NCBI GenBank assembly: GCA_938041275.1
Contig: CALISH010000013.1
Span: 1 to 41,016, forward strand
From: an uncultured Solobacterium sp.
GTDB lineage: Bacteria > Bacillota_I > Bacilli_A > Erysipelotrichales > Erysipelotrichaceae
Length of the DNA: 41,016 bases
Direction of reading: 5' to 3'
Below, one piece after another: positions 1 through 8,787 of this stretch. Position 1 is the stretch's first letter. Each line of letters opens with the position of its first letter. The notes beneath the pieces were generated by a model. The model saw only the letters and a list, made by a program, of their open reading frames with translations, searched no databases and was not told where the DNA came from. The translations under genes and the position numbers were made by a program.

Positions 1-20
1 TTTAAATGTACAATAATAAG

Positions 21-216
21 AATAACTGGTGGAGCTCCCTACTATGTCTAAACATAGCCATTCCACATGCAAGGGCGGCGAAGGAGATTTTCCGTCTTCA
101 GCTATCCTTGCACTGAACTTTATCACCTCATCGCAAAAATCAATCCTACAGAATTATAAAACATATTTATGCATGTAATATCATATAAAAGCACTTCATA
201 ATGAAGTGTTTTGTTT
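21..216 (+). ncRNA. Candidate structured RNA or 3' leader/trailer of unknown class
   Basis: No convincing ORF covers the first 328 bases. The plus strand can form a GTGGA/TCCAC stem (29-33 with 62-66) enclosing a perfect CTATGT/ACATAG hairpin (42-47, 52-57). A second long hairpin is closed by TGCAAGG/CCTTGCA (68-74, 106-112). A TACAAT box at 9-14 would place a start near 21, and a terminator lies at 187-216, giving about 195 nt. The -35 region is outside the window, so the promoter cannot be judged. I could not match the fold to tmRNA, SRP, RNase P or any riboswitch I know. It could equally be the 3' end of a longer transcript from upstream. Confidence 0.35.
187..216. terminator. Bidirectional intrinsic terminator
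   Basis: A 12-bp stem (187-198 with 202-213, one G-T pair) with a TAA loop is followed by TTTTGTTT on the plus strand and CTTTTATAT on the minus strand. It can end the plus-strand RNA at the window start and the minus-strand transcript of the 82-residue gene. Confidence 0.7.
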
Positions 217-328
217 ATGGCTTAATGTCACTAGAACAAGTGTAAGTCCCAGCGCTAGCATTAGTGGTTTATCACCATCTCATTTTTAATACTTCACCAA
301 TATTAGATTATATGAAAATGCATATTGC

Positions 329-577
329 TTATAGCGTATTTAAATTTACGATATGCACAGATGAATCATGTGAACAATACAATATATCTAAACGTACTAA
401 GAATTCTTCTGCATCTTCTTTGGATGGGAAAGTTCTTACTGGTTCAGAAACTCCATTTACAATGAATGTTACATCGTACATATCATCTGTATTGTAGACA
501 GCTGAAATTGCCATTGCTTGAATTTGTGTAGGAACATAGTATTTTGTTTCCTTTTCACGTACAACTTTTAAAATCAT
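329..577 (-). CDS. Small hypothetical protein (82 aa)
   Basis: I do not recognise this protein. It is 82 residues, acidic and predicted soluble, with no membrane segment or cysteine cluster. The sequence alternates short strands and helices (for example YDVTFIVNG followed by PSKEDAEEFLVRLD), which suggests a compact alpha/beta domain. The start is well supported by GGAGG about 9 bases before the ATG. It lies 63 bases downstream of the glycerate kinase stop, with no strong terminator between, so it may be co-transcribed. The next feature downstream is the bidirectional terminator at 187-216. Confidence 0.7.
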   Translation of the reverse strand: MILKVVREKETKYYVPTQIQAMAISAVYNTDDMYDVTFIVNGVSEPVRTFPSKEDAEEFLVRLDILYCSHDSSVHIVNLNTL

Positions 578-640
578 ATCAATTAGCCTCCACGATACTT
601 TTCTCTATATATAAATCATATCATTTACAATGACTTTCAA

Positions 641-1777
641 CTAAGAAATATTTCCATTTTTGATATCTTCAAACATACCAACAGCAGCCTTCATAAAGTT
701 ATCATTCGCATTTGCTAGAATTTCTTTTTCACAAAGTTCTTTATCTGTAGTTGCATAGAACTTTGTAATACCGTGTTCATATAATGCTTCATGACCATCG
801 CCAAGACATCCACAAATTGCGATGACTGGGATATTTCTTTCTTTGCAGTGTCTGCCGATGCCATAGAGTACTTTGCCATGTAGTGTTTGTGCATCAGCTC
901 TTCCTTCGCCACTTATAACATAATCAACACCATCTAGCATCTGATCAAAGTTCATTAAGTCCATTACAACTTCAATCCCTGACTTCATCTCACCAATCAA
1001 GAATAATGAGAAGGCTGCACCCATACCACCTGCTGCACCTGAGCCAGGAATTTCGTTTACATCTTTCCCAAAAGTTTTTAGTAAAACCTGACGATAGTTT
1101 TCCATACCCTTTTCAAGTTCTTCTAACACTTCTGGGGTACCACCTTTTTGTTTTCCATAGCACATTGTTGCGCCATTTGGACCACATAAAGGATTATCCA
1201 CATCACACATGATTGTAAACTTAGCTTCTTGCACTAATGGGTTCATACGTGAAGTATCGATTGTAACGATATCTTTTAAACTATCGCCAATTCCTTTTAC
1301 TTCATTGCCATCTTTATCTAAAAAGCGCACTCCCAATGCTTGCATCGCACCAATACCACCATCATTTGTGGATGTTCCACCAATCGCAATCTTAATATCA
1401 CGAATTCCATCATCGAGAATATGTGCGATTAATTCACCCACACCATAGGATGAAGTATAACGTGGATCACGTTTCTCTTCTGGAACCAGTGCTAAACCCA
1501 CTGCTTCCGCAACTTCTAGAATTGCTTCTTTTTGATTTACCAAGCCAAACTTAGCTTCTCTTCGTTTCATGTATGGACCATGTGTTGGCACATACATAAT
1601 TGAGCCTCGCAGATTACGAGTGACGGTTTCCACTGTACCTTCTCCACCATCTGCCATTGTTACATCGATATATTCCACACTTCCAAACACGCGATGTGTC
1701 GCATGTCTTAACAAGCGATTAGTATTAATAGCACTCATCGTACCTTTGAATGAATCGGGAGCAAATAAAAATTTCAT
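641..1777 (-). CDS. Glycerate kinase (GarK/GlxK family)
   Basis: Phosphorylates glycerate with ATP, probably to 2-phosphoglycerate, feeding lower glycolysis; cytoplasmic. The product starts MKFLFAPDSFKGTMSA, the typical N-terminus of this family, and contains the conserved MADGGEGTVE (about residue 40), GGTSTNDGGIG and GSGAAGGMGAA motifs. I start it at 1777, not at the longer open frame to 1873, because AGGAGG sits 5 bases before this ATG. The family alignment also begins here. The result is 378 residues, the usual family size. A terminator-like palindrome separates it from the upstream ABC permease gene, so it probably has its own promoter, though I see no strong one. Confidence 0.92.
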   Translation of the reverse strand: MKFLFAPDSFKGTMSAINTNRLLRHATHRVFGSVEYIDVTMADGGEGTVETVTRNLRGSIMYVPTHGPYMKRREAKFGLVNQKEAILEVAEAVGLALVPEEKRDPRYTSSYGVGELIAHILDDGIRDIKIAIGGTSTNDGGIGAMQALGVRFLDKDGNEVKGIGDSLKDIVTIDTSRMNPLVQEAKFTIMCDVDNPLCGPNGATMCYGKQKGGTPEVLEELEKGMENYRQVLLKTFGKDVNEIPGSGAAGGMGAAFSLFLIGEMKSGIEVVMDLMNFDQMLDGVDYVISGEGRADAQTLHGKVLYGIGRHCKERNIPVIAICGCLGDGHEALYEHGITKFYATTDKELCEKEILANANDNFMKAAVGMFEDIKNGNIS

Positions 1778-1835
1778 ATATCCTCCTGCTGTCGACATTT
1801 TTATTATGATATCATTCTCATCTGTTTTTCGCATC

Positions 1836-1863
1836 AAAAAAGTGATTGATGATATCATCAACC
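1836..1863 (-). terminator. Terminator-like palindrome after the ABC export operon
   Basis: The perfect palindrome TTGATGATATCATCAA (1846-1861) lies directly after the permease stop codon. On the minus strand it is followed by ACTTTTTT, as expected for an intrinsic terminator of the four-gene operon. Confidence 0.55.
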
Positions 1864-1865
1864 AC

Positions 1866-3113
1866 TCATTCACGACGTAATGCGTCGATAGGATTTAAGT
1901 TTGCGGCCTTGTAGGATGGTAAGATACCAAACACAATACCAATTAACATAGAGAATAATACTGCGAAGATAGAGGCTTCGACGCTAATGGCTATCGGTGT
2001 ACCATTGAGCTTCGATATCAAGAATGCAAGGATGACACCCGAGATTACCCCAATCACACCACCAGTCGATGTTAATACAACTGCTTCCGTTAAGAATTGA
2101 ATTAAAATCGATTTCTTAGGTGCACCAATCGCCTTTTTTAAACCAATTTCACGTGTTCTCTCTGTTACGCTTACTAACATGATATTCATAACACCAATAC
2201 CACCTACCAGTAAGGAGATGCCCGCAATCCACAACAACATTGTATTGGTTGCTTGGGATAATTGTTGAATTTGTTTGGCTTGCTTCATCAGATCTTCTGA
2301 CTTATAACTTGTATCGCTATTGCCAGTCGCTGTCGCATTTAAAATCTCTTCTGCTTGCTTACCAATCGTTGTCATTGAGTTTGTATCTTTTGCACGTAAT
2401 ATTACATTTTCTGGCTCATCATATTGATATAACAACGGCCATACTGATGTTGGTACATATACCTTTCCAGAAGTATCTTGGTTATATGTATAGTAATCAT
2501 TCATGTTTTTGATGGTAGGTTCAAACTCTACCGCTGGCGAAACAACACCAACAACCACAAATGGTTCCTTTTGAATTTCTACTGTTTTACCAATTGGATT
2601 TTCTCCTTGGAATAACTGTTCTGCAGAAACCTTATCCAATAAACAAACCTTGCGATTCTTATCGACATCATTGGTAGAAAAAGCTCTACCACGGCTTACA
2701 ATCAAACCATTTGTCTGTAAATACGTATCATCGATTCCGTATACATATCCACCTGTTAAAGAGTTTGTTAGATGGAATACGCCATCGTATACCTGACGGC
2801 GATGATAGAGTGACACATTGACCACACCAGGAATCTTCTTTAAATCCTCTTTTTGAAATGTAGAGACTTCTCTGTATTTACCAGGAATGCCCTGTCCAAA
2901 ATCATACTCCCAATCACCTTGGGTCATACGTACATTGACGGTATTGACACCCGAGCCAATGAGGTTTGTTTGAATCTGTTCATTTGTACCTTTGATTGTG
3001 GAAACGATAGCGATGATTGCCGCAATACCGATAATAATACCCAGCATTGTTAGAATCGAACGCATCTTATGTGATAGGATTCCACGAATTGATAATCTAA
3101 TATTCTCACCCAT
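1866..3113 (-). CDS. MacB/FtsX-type ABC transporter permease
   Basis: Membrane subunit of a MacB-like (type VII) ABC exporter, 415 residues. A first membrane helix (about residues 15-37, MLGIIIGIAAIIAIVSTI) is followed by a large extracytoplasmic MacB-type domain. Three C-terminal helices (about 285-310, 335-365, 380-405) form the FtsX domain, with the family motif TERTREIGLKKAIGA between them. The ATG overlaps the stop of the upstream adaptor (TAATG) and has GGAGG 6 bases upstream, so the two are translationally coupled. Such pumps use ATP hydrolysis to drive mechanotransmission across the membrane. The substrate cannot be read from the sequence; peptides, antimicrobials or lipids are known for relatives. 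Confidence 0.92.
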   Translation of the reverse strand: MGENIRLSIRGILSHKMRSILTMLGIIIGIAAIIAIVSTIKGTNEQIQTNLIGSGVNTVNVRMTQGDWEYDFGQGIPGKYREVSTFQKEDLKKIPGVVNVSLYHRRQVYDGVFHLTNSLTGGYVYGIDDTYLQTNGLIVSRGRAFSTNDVDKNRKVCLLDKVSAEQLFQGENPIGKTVEIQKEPFVVVGVVSPAVEFEPTIKNMNDYYTYNQDTSGKVYVPTSVWPLLYQYDEPENVILRAKDTNSMTTIGKQAEEILNATATGNSDTSYKSEDLMKQAKQIQQLSQATNTMLLWIAGISLLVGGIGVMNIMLVSVTERTREIGLKKAIGAPKKSILIQFLTEAVVLTSTGGVIGVISGVILAFLISKLNGTPIAISVEASIFAVLFSMLIGIVFGILPSYKAANLNPIDALRRE

Positions 3114-4786
3114 TAGTAGCCTCCGTACATAGCGTTGTCGCCCATACCAATCTGTGTACGAGTACCTTCAATTGCACCATCGCCATATGGGAAGGCAATA
3201 TAGTCCGTATCTGAAAGGCCAGATAATACTTCTGTCGACATATTGAAGTACACTTTACCCGTCTTGATATATGTCTTTACAAGTTTTCCATCTACATCTT
3301 TCATAACATACTTCTGTCCATGGTCATCACGGATAAAGGCATTGCTAAGATAGATGGAAGATGTATCTGTATTTTCTTTTTGGATTGATAAGGCAAGATA
3401 CGCACCTTGTTTTAAATCATCACCCTTTTCAATATATGCAGTAAAACCGTACATCGAAACATTTGGATTACCACCATAGAATCCTTCACTAGAATTCGTC
3501 GGGAAGTTATCAATCTGTGTAACGACTGCTTCGTAGATTGAACCCGTTTCATAACTTGTAACAGATACCTTCGTACCCTTTTGAATTGTTGTTAATAACA
3601 ATTCTGAAATTGTGCCCTTTACTTCTGTACCTGTTCCACCTGCGACAGTCAAGAACGGTGTTCCATCCGTAGGTACATTATTCATATCCTTTAGACCTTT
3701 AATAACACCATTGCGCTTTGCGTAAACAACGCCATCTGCCAACTGTGTCTGTAATTCTGATAGTTCTAACTGTTTACGGCGAATATCGATATCATACTCA
3801 CGAATTTCAGATTCCTTTGCGTGAATTGCACGTACCAGTTCTGAGGCCGTCATACCATTTGGTTCAATTTCAGGTGCAGGTTCTTCGTGAGGAACTAACA
3901 CTACGAGAATTGTGCGTGTCTTTAGATCTAACTTTGCCATATCATTTGTTTCTGTACCCAAGATTTCCTTTAGTCTATCTACAGATACTAGCCATGAATC
4001 TACAAGACCCTTTGTCTTATCATCATCTTTGTAAACATCAAGGGAAACATAGAATCTCTTTCCATCTGTTTCTGCTTTGTGAATGAGTTCTTTGATAAAC
4101 TTACCAGTAAGGAAACCATCACTCTTTATGGCAAAGTGATATGGATTGGCTTTTGTACCCTTTTCATATGTGTTTACAGCAGGAACTGCTGGTGTAGGTG
4201 TTGGAGTTGACCCTGGGGTTGGCGTAGGCGTCGGGGTTGGTTCGTCGAGATCCTTTGTAAACTCTGTATCTTCATCCGTTAACGCATTTAGATAATTCCA
4301 CACTTTATTTTCTTCTACCTGTGGGCCTATTTCTGTATCCAGCCTATATTCCGGCTCAGGTGTAGGAGTAGGTGTTGGGGTTGCTCTTCTTTCTATCGGT
4401 TTTGTGTTTTGTAGTTGTAGCAATTCTTTCTTTGCTTGTTCTAAGCGAAGCTGTGTAGTAGAAATTTCAATCTTCTGCAATTCCACTGTATAGTTTAAGC
4501 TTGTAATATCATATGCCAATAACTTGTCACCAGCGGATACTGCTTGACCTTCAGTAACATATACTGCAGTGATAATTTGAGATACGGATGGTGTAACAGT
4601 CTGTGTGGCTGAATCGGATACCAAACCACTCATCTGTGGTTCCGTTGGATTTCCACCCATATTCATCGTACTAACTTGGACAACATCCACCTTACGGGAT
4701 GCCTTACGATATTGGAGGATTCCAAAGTAACCAAGTACTAAGGCCGCAACGACAGAAACACTGATAATGACTCGTTTTTTATTCAT
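3113..4786 (-). CDS. HlyD/MacA-type adaptor with a large inserted domain (557 aa)
   Basis: Membrane-anchored adaptor partner of the MacB-like pump. Residues 6-25 form a single N-terminal membrane helix. A biotinyl-lipoyl-like half follows (about 60-95), then a first coiled-coil arm (about 101-127) and a second arm (about 313-349). The C-terminal part is beta-barrel-like. Between the arms lie about 185 extra residues with Thr-Pro tracts at 136-145 and 183-199 and a mixed alpha/beta block at about 204-300. Normal adaptors have only a short helical tip there. The start has AGGAGG upstream and overlaps the ATPase gene by 8 bases. It is the second adaptor in this operon; the first, at 5456-6604, has normal length. 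Confidence 0.85.
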   Translation of the reverse strand: MNKKRVIISVSVVAALVLGYFGILQYRKASRKVDVVQVSTMNMGGNPTEPQMSGLVSDSATQTVTPSVSQIITAVYVTEGQAVSAGDKLLAYDITSLNYTVELQKIEISTTQLRLEQAKKELLQLQNTKPIERRATPTPTPTPEPEYRLDTEIGPQVEENKVWNYLNALTDEDTEFTKDLDEPTPTPTPTPGSTPTPTPAVPAVNTYEKGTKANPYHFAIKSDGFLTGKFIKELIHKAETDGKRFYVSLDVYKDDDKTKGLVDSWLVSVDRLKEILGTETNDMAKLDLKTRTILVVLVPHEEPAPEIEPNGMTASELVRAIHAKESEIREYDIDIRRKQLELSELQTQLADGVVYAKRNGVIKGLKDMNNVPTDGTPFLTVAGGTGTEVKGTISELLLTTIQKGTKVSVTSYETGSIYEAVVTQIDNFPTNSSEGFYGGNPNVSMYGFTAYIEKGDDLKQGAYLALSIQKENTDTSSIYLSNAFIRDDHGQKYVMKDVDGKLVKTYIKTGKVYFNMSTEVLSGLSDTDYIAFPYGDGAIEGTRTQIGMGDNAMYGGY

Positions 4787-5453
4787 CCCTGCCCTCCTGT
4801 ATCATGCCATCAATAATATGAATTACACGCTTCGCCTTACTTGCAACATGCGCGTCGTGTGTAATCATAACAATTGTGACACCTTCTTTATTTAATTCCT
4901 CAAATAATTCCATGACCTGCTTGCCAGATGCTTGGTCTAGTGCACCTGTCGGTTCATCCGCCAAAAGAATACGTGGATGATTGATTAATGCACGTGCAAT
5001 CGCTACACGCTGCTTTTGTCCACCAGATAATTGATTTGGCTTAAAATTGATACGATCTCCTAGACCGACTTTGGTAAGTGCTTCAACTGCAGCCTTTTCG
5101 CGTTCTGCCTTTGAGATACCCGCATATACAAGTGGTAATGCAACATTTTCAATTGCGGTTTCACTAGGTAAAAGTTCAAATGTCTGAAACACGAAACCAA
5201 TTTTCTTTAAACGAACTTCTGATAGTTCATTTTCAGAAATACGTGAAATATCTGTACCATCCAATTCGTAGGTTCCTTCTGTACAGCGATCCAAACATCC
5301 AATGATATTCATTAATGTTGTCTTCCCTGAACCAGAAGGACCCATAATTGCGACATACTCACCTTCTGCCACCTGAAAAGAAATATTCTTCAAAACAGGT
5401 ACTTCGATGGTGCCGCCATAACTTTTATAGATTCCTTGTAAGTTCAATAACAT
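4779..5453 (-). CDS. ABC transporter ATPase (MacB/LolD type)
   Basis: Nucleotide-binding subunit that powers the neighbouring MacB-like permease. All canonical motifs are present in 224 residues: Walker A GPSGSGKTT (about 39-47), Q-loop FVFQTFELLP, signature LSGGQKQRV, Walker B ILLADEPTGALD and the switch histidine in MITHD. The length and the GALD ending of Walker B are typical of the LolD/MacB subfamily. GGAG precedes the ATG by 7 bases and overlaps the stop region of the upstream adaptor, so the operon is tightly coupled on both sides. Confidence 0.95.
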   Translation of the reverse strand: MLLNLQGIYKSYGGTIEVPVLKNISFQVAEGEYVAIMGPSGSGKTTLMNIIGCLDRCTEGTYELDGTDISRISENELSEVRLKKIGFVFQTFELLPSETAIENVALPLVYAGISKAEREKAAVEALTKVGLGDRINFKPNQLSGGQKQRVAIARALINHPRILLADEPTGALDQASGKQVMELFEELNKEGVTIVMITHDAHVASKAKRVIHIIDGMIQEGRDE

Positions 5454-5455
5454 AT

Positions 5456-6604
5456 TTATTCTCCACTTCCTGCTGTAGAGATAGGTTCTGTCTTCATACC
5501 TTCTTTATAGTCTTCCATTGGCCATGCAATACTATCAGATTCAGATACGCCAGATTTAATTTCATACTGGTATAAGTTTTGATCCAGCTCACCAACTTCA
5601 ACTTCACGCTTCTCTAAACGGTTGTTCTTGTTAGCAACCCAAAGATATGCTTTATCGCCTTCCATAACAACATAAGACGCATCTAACCAGATGCCTTCTT
5701 TCTTTACAGAAGTACCATTATTCTTTTCAATATATACATGCTGTCCTAGCATTAAACCATCAGAAGAATCTAATGAAATATAGAATGGATATGTACTAGC
5801 CTTTTCAGAGTTACTAGAGCCACCCATGCTATACATATCATTTTGTTTTGCGTTTGGTTCTGTCTTAATTTCTGTAATCTTACCTGTCCAAAACTTTGTC
5901 TCATCTGTTCTAGAGCGTACAATCATCTCTTGTCCAAGTGTGATAGATGTAATGGATGTTTCGTCAATGGTACCCTTCACTCTAAAGTCACCAGACTGTG
6001 AGATTTCGATAAACGCTGTTGCATTACCTTGTGCATCTGTACCATTTTCATTAATTGCCTTAATAATCCCAGTTGTATTGGCAAGCACATTCGCATTATC
6101 GATTTCTTTTTGTTTCGCAGCTAAATCCAGCTGCTTTTGTTGGATAGATAACTGTGCAACACGAATATCATTTTCCGCAATCGCAATCTGACTGGTGTCA
6201 CCACTGGCTTTATATTCGGAGATTGCATTATACTTGTCCGTAATTGTGCCTCTTAATGATTCAATATCTAAATTGATTGAACTAATCTGTTTTTGCGCTT
6301 CCGAAACATCGTAGCGGAAAAGGACTGTTGTAGGAATTACCTGATCACCAACAGACACAAATACCTGTTCAATCTTCTTCTCTTGGTTTTTGTTGACCTT
6401 TACACTCTGTTGGGCTTCTACCACACCAGAATAACGGTCATTTCCACCACCCGTAGAACCCATGATATTACTAATGGTATCTACATAGGCAACCGACCCT
6501 CCACTAGTTCCACCAAGATTCTTTTGGAAGAAGGTAAATATTGTAGCGACAATCGCCACAACCGCAACAAGTACCGCAATCAAAATCTTCTTATTTTTTA
6601 GCAT
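5456..6604 (-). CDS. HlyD/MacA-type membrane adaptor (382 aa)
   Basis: First gene of the four-gene ABC export operon. It has an N-terminal membrane helix (residues 6-25), a Gly/Ser-rich spacer (about 30-56), a lipoyl-like half with KIEQVFVSVGDQV and a coiled-coil region (about 108-172). Beta-barrel and membrane-proximal domains follow. Overall length is normal for the family. CAGGAG precedes the ATG by 6 bases. The C-terminal region (SESDSIAWPMEDYKEG) resembles the corresponding end of the second adaptor (SDTDYIAFPYGDGAIEG), so the two probably arose by duplication. In a cell without an outer membrane these adaptors may extend into the wall or assist the permease. No clear promoter was identified in the 164-base divergent gap. 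Confidence 0.9.
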   Translation of the reverse strand: MLKNKKILIAVLVAVVAIVATIFTFFQKNLGGTSGGSVAYVDTISNIMGSTGGGNDRYSGVVEAQQSVKVNKNQEKKIEQVFVSVGDQVIPTTVLFRYDVSEAQKQISSINLDIESLRGTITDKYNAISEYKASGDTSQIAIAENDIRVAQLSIQQKQLDLAAKQKEIDNANVLANTTGIIKAINENGTDAQGNATAFIEISQSGDFRVKGTIDETSITSITLGQEMIVRSRTDETKFWTGKITEIKTEPNAKQNDMYSMGGSSNSEKASTYPFYISLDSSDGLMLGQHVYIEKNNGTSVKKEGIWLDASYVVMEGDKAYLWVANKNNRLEKREVEVGELDQNLYQYEIKSGVSESDSIAWPMEDYKEGMKTEPISTAGSGE

Positions 6605-6732
6605 ACAAATCTCCTGTATCTTTTCTAACAGACTATATCTTGCAAAATGATGTATTTCTTTTGATATAAGTAGAATAAACTAACTCTTTAACAATATTCT
6701 ACCATCTTGCAAGCATAGTATATATAACAAAA

Positions 6733-6771
6733 GTGACAATTCCATTACAATCCAACTATAATATTCTTATG
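6733..6771 (+). promoter_or_regulatory. Promoter predicted to give a leaderless mRNA
   Basis: GTGACA (6733-6738), an 18-base spacer and a consensus TATAAT (6757-6762) are followed by six bases and the ATG at 6769. The usual start point, seven bases past the -10 box, falls on the A of the ATG. No ribosome-binding site is present. Confidence 0.6.
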
Positions 6772-8766
6772 AATAAATTAAGATGCATCATTCCACACCT
6801 AATCACGACCATTTTGTTGGTCACAAATATCTATTTTTATCAGGATTATCATAAACTCGATCCAACAAATACCATGTTTTTCATCACAATCATCGTATCG
6901 TTCTTATCAATTCTTCTAAAGTGGCTACCCCATAAACCAAAAATCGATACGACAATCAAAGTGATTACAATCATGCTTGTGCCATTATTGATAGAAATGG
7001 CAGTCGAACTCTGCAACAATAACTTACTCTCCGATATCGAAGGTATCGGTAATGTATTTGTGAACTACGCTATCATTCTTTTGATTGCGATGATATTCTA
7101 CGTAGTACTTGCAAGCATGAAATTATCCTTTGCGATTACCACTATCATCCTAAGTATTTTTGGAATCGCAAACATGTATGTAAAGCAGTTTAAAGGTATC
7201 CCTCTTCTACCATGGGATTTAAGTGTCATCAAAACTGCAGCTGGCGTCGCTACCAATTATCAATTGACATTCAATGTACAGGTGCTATTTACGCTAACCA
7301 TGGTCAGTACCATCTTTGCGCTATTATTCTGGTTACCAAAAACAAAGAAGACAAAACAGCGGATACTCTATCGTGCAATTTGCCTGTTCCTATCTGCTGC
7401 AGTATTAATAACTTTCTATGGTACAGATTTCTTTCAACTTACACTTGGCGCAACACCTGACTTCTTCAATCAAGCAAGAGGCTATGAAAACTATGGTGCA
7501 ATTGCGGAATTCTTCGTCAATACACGCTATCTATCCCTCCAAAAGCCACGTGGCTATGATATAGAAACACTTTCAACAAAGTTAAAGGAAAATACCAGTT
7601 CTAAACAAACCATCACAGAAACAGCACTCGGGCAGCTTCCAAATGCGACGGTAGAACACCCAAATATCATCACCATCATGAATGAAGCCTTTTCAGATTT
7701 ACAAGTTGTCGGTTCATTTGAGACTGATAAAGACTATCTTCCATTTGAAAATAGTATGAAAAATGCTAAAAATACTATCCAAGGAAATGTCTATGTTTCC
7801 ACGATAGGAACTGGTACCAGCAATACGGAATATGAATTTTTGACCGGTAACTCTATGGCATTTTTACCAATTGGCTCCAATGCCTATACGCTATACGAAA
7901 AACATACACAACCTGGCCTTGCGATGACTTTATCTGATCAAAACTATAGTACGACTGCCTTCCATCCTTACCACAAAGAGAATTGGAATCGTATCAATAC
8001 CTATCAATACATGAACTTTGATCGATTCATCGGTATGGAGGATATTACAAACTACCAAAAGCTAAGGAAATACATCTCTGATGAATGGGATTTCCAACAC
8101 GTCATTGATTTATATAAACAACGTGATACATCAAAACCATTCTTCATGTTTAATGTGACGATGCAGAATCATTCGCCATACGATACAGGATTGATTCACG
8201 ATGTCCATATCACTTCAATGAAAGGAAATTATCCGCAAACAGAAGAATATCTCAGCATTATCCGTCGTAGTGATATGGCTCTAGAACAACTTGTAAATTA
8301 TTTCAAGAACGTTTCTGAACCAACAATTATCTTGATGTATGGTGACCATCAACCATTTATCGAAGACGAATTCTACGAAGAACTCTACGGTAAGAGTCTA
8401 AACGAACTTAGTGATGCGGAAAATCAGCGCAGATATATCACACACTTCTTCATGTGGGCCAACTATGATATTCCAAGCGGTACGATTCCTTATATCAGCG
8501 CAAACTACCTCAGCACCTTACTTGCGGAAAACGCAAACGCAAAACTAACGCCATATCAAAACTTCCTTCAAAATGTATATCAAGATGTGCCTGTCATATC
8601 AGCTTTAGGTTGTATAGATAAAGATGGTAACTACTTTGTATATGGTGATCAAAATGTTTATTCATCAAGATTACAGACGTATGCACAACTTGCCTATAAC
8701 AACCTTATCGAAGAAGAAAAGCGTAAAAATGAATTATTTACCCTTCTTCCTACAAATTCAAAATAA
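6769..8766 (+). CDS. LTA synthase family / phosphoglycerol transferase (sulfatase fold)
   Basis: Membrane enzyme likely to transfer phosphoglycerol groups onto a glycolipid or glycan (lipoteichoic acid or MdoB-type chemistry). The 665-residue product has about five to six membrane helices in residues 8-215. An extracellular alkaline-phosphatase/sulfatase-fold domain starts near residue 297 (HPNIITIMNEAFSD). The likely nucleophile is Thr350 in GTSNTEYEFLTG, and YGDHQPF provides late metal ligands. The longer frame from a GTG at 6733 is less likely because that GTG is the -35 box of a consensus promoter. The gene stands alone, and the next gene has its own -10 box. Confidence 0.88.
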   Translation: MNKLRCIIPHLITTILLVTNIYFYQDYHKLDPTNTMFFITIIVSFLSILLKWLPHKPKIDTTIKVITIMLVPLLIEMAVELCNNNLLSDIEGIGNVFVNYAIILLIAMIFYVVLASMKLSFAITTIILSIFGIANMYVKQFKGIPLLPWDLSVIKTAAGVATNYQLTFNVQVLFTLTMVSTIFALLFWLPKTKKTKQRILYRAICLFLSAAVLITFYGTDFFQLTLGATPDFFNQARGYENYGAIAEFFVNTRYLSLQKPRGYDIETLSTKLKENTSSKQTITETALGQLPNATVEHPNIITIMNEAFSDLQVVGSFETDKDYLPFENSMKNAKNTIQGNVYVSTIGTGTSNTEYEFLTGNSMAFLPIGSNAYTLYEKHTQPGLAMTLSDQNYSTTAFHPYHKENWNRINTYQYMNFDRFIGMEDITNYQKLRKYISDEWDFQHVIDLYKQRDTSKPFFMFNVTMQNHSPYDTGLIHDVHITSMKGNYPQTEEYLSIIRRSDMALEQLVNYFKNVSEPTIILMYGDHQPFIEDEFYEELYGKSLNELSDAENQRRYITHFFMWANYDIPSGTIPYISANYLSTLLAENANAKLTPYQNFLQNVYQDVPVISALGCIDKDGNYFVYGDQNVYSSRLQTYAQLAYNNLIEEEKRKNELFTLLPTNSK

Positions 8767-8787
8767 GTACTGTATAATGGTCTCATG
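8749..8787 (+). promoter_or_regulatory. Second promoter predicted to give a leaderless mRNA
   Basis: TATAAT at 8773-8778 lies exactly six bases before the ATG at 8785, the same geometry as at 6769. The -35 match is poor (CCTACA, 18-base spacing). There is no Shine-Dalgarno sequence in the 18 bases between the two genes. Confidence 0.5.

Noticed and set aside
27..39. Minus-strand GGGAGCTCCACCA resembles the 3' end of tmRNA
   Set aside because: There is no T-loop of the GTTCRA type before it, no matching 5' acceptor end at the expected distance and no tag-peptide frame; the match is a chance palindrome.
264..497. Plus-strand 77-codon frame
   Set aside because: It overlaps the well-supported minus-strand gene at 329-577, has no ribosome site and the translation looks random.
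4190..4390. Short tandem DNA repeats, possible CRISPR-like or VNTR element
   Set aside because: They encode the Thr-Pro linkers in frame and are too short and irregular for a CRISPR array; length variation between strains is possible but not visible here.
6733..6768. GTG start 12 codons upstream of the phosphoglycerol transferase ATG
   Set aside because: The GTG is part of the -35 box, the ATG coincides with the predicted transcription start and no ribosome site supports the longer form.
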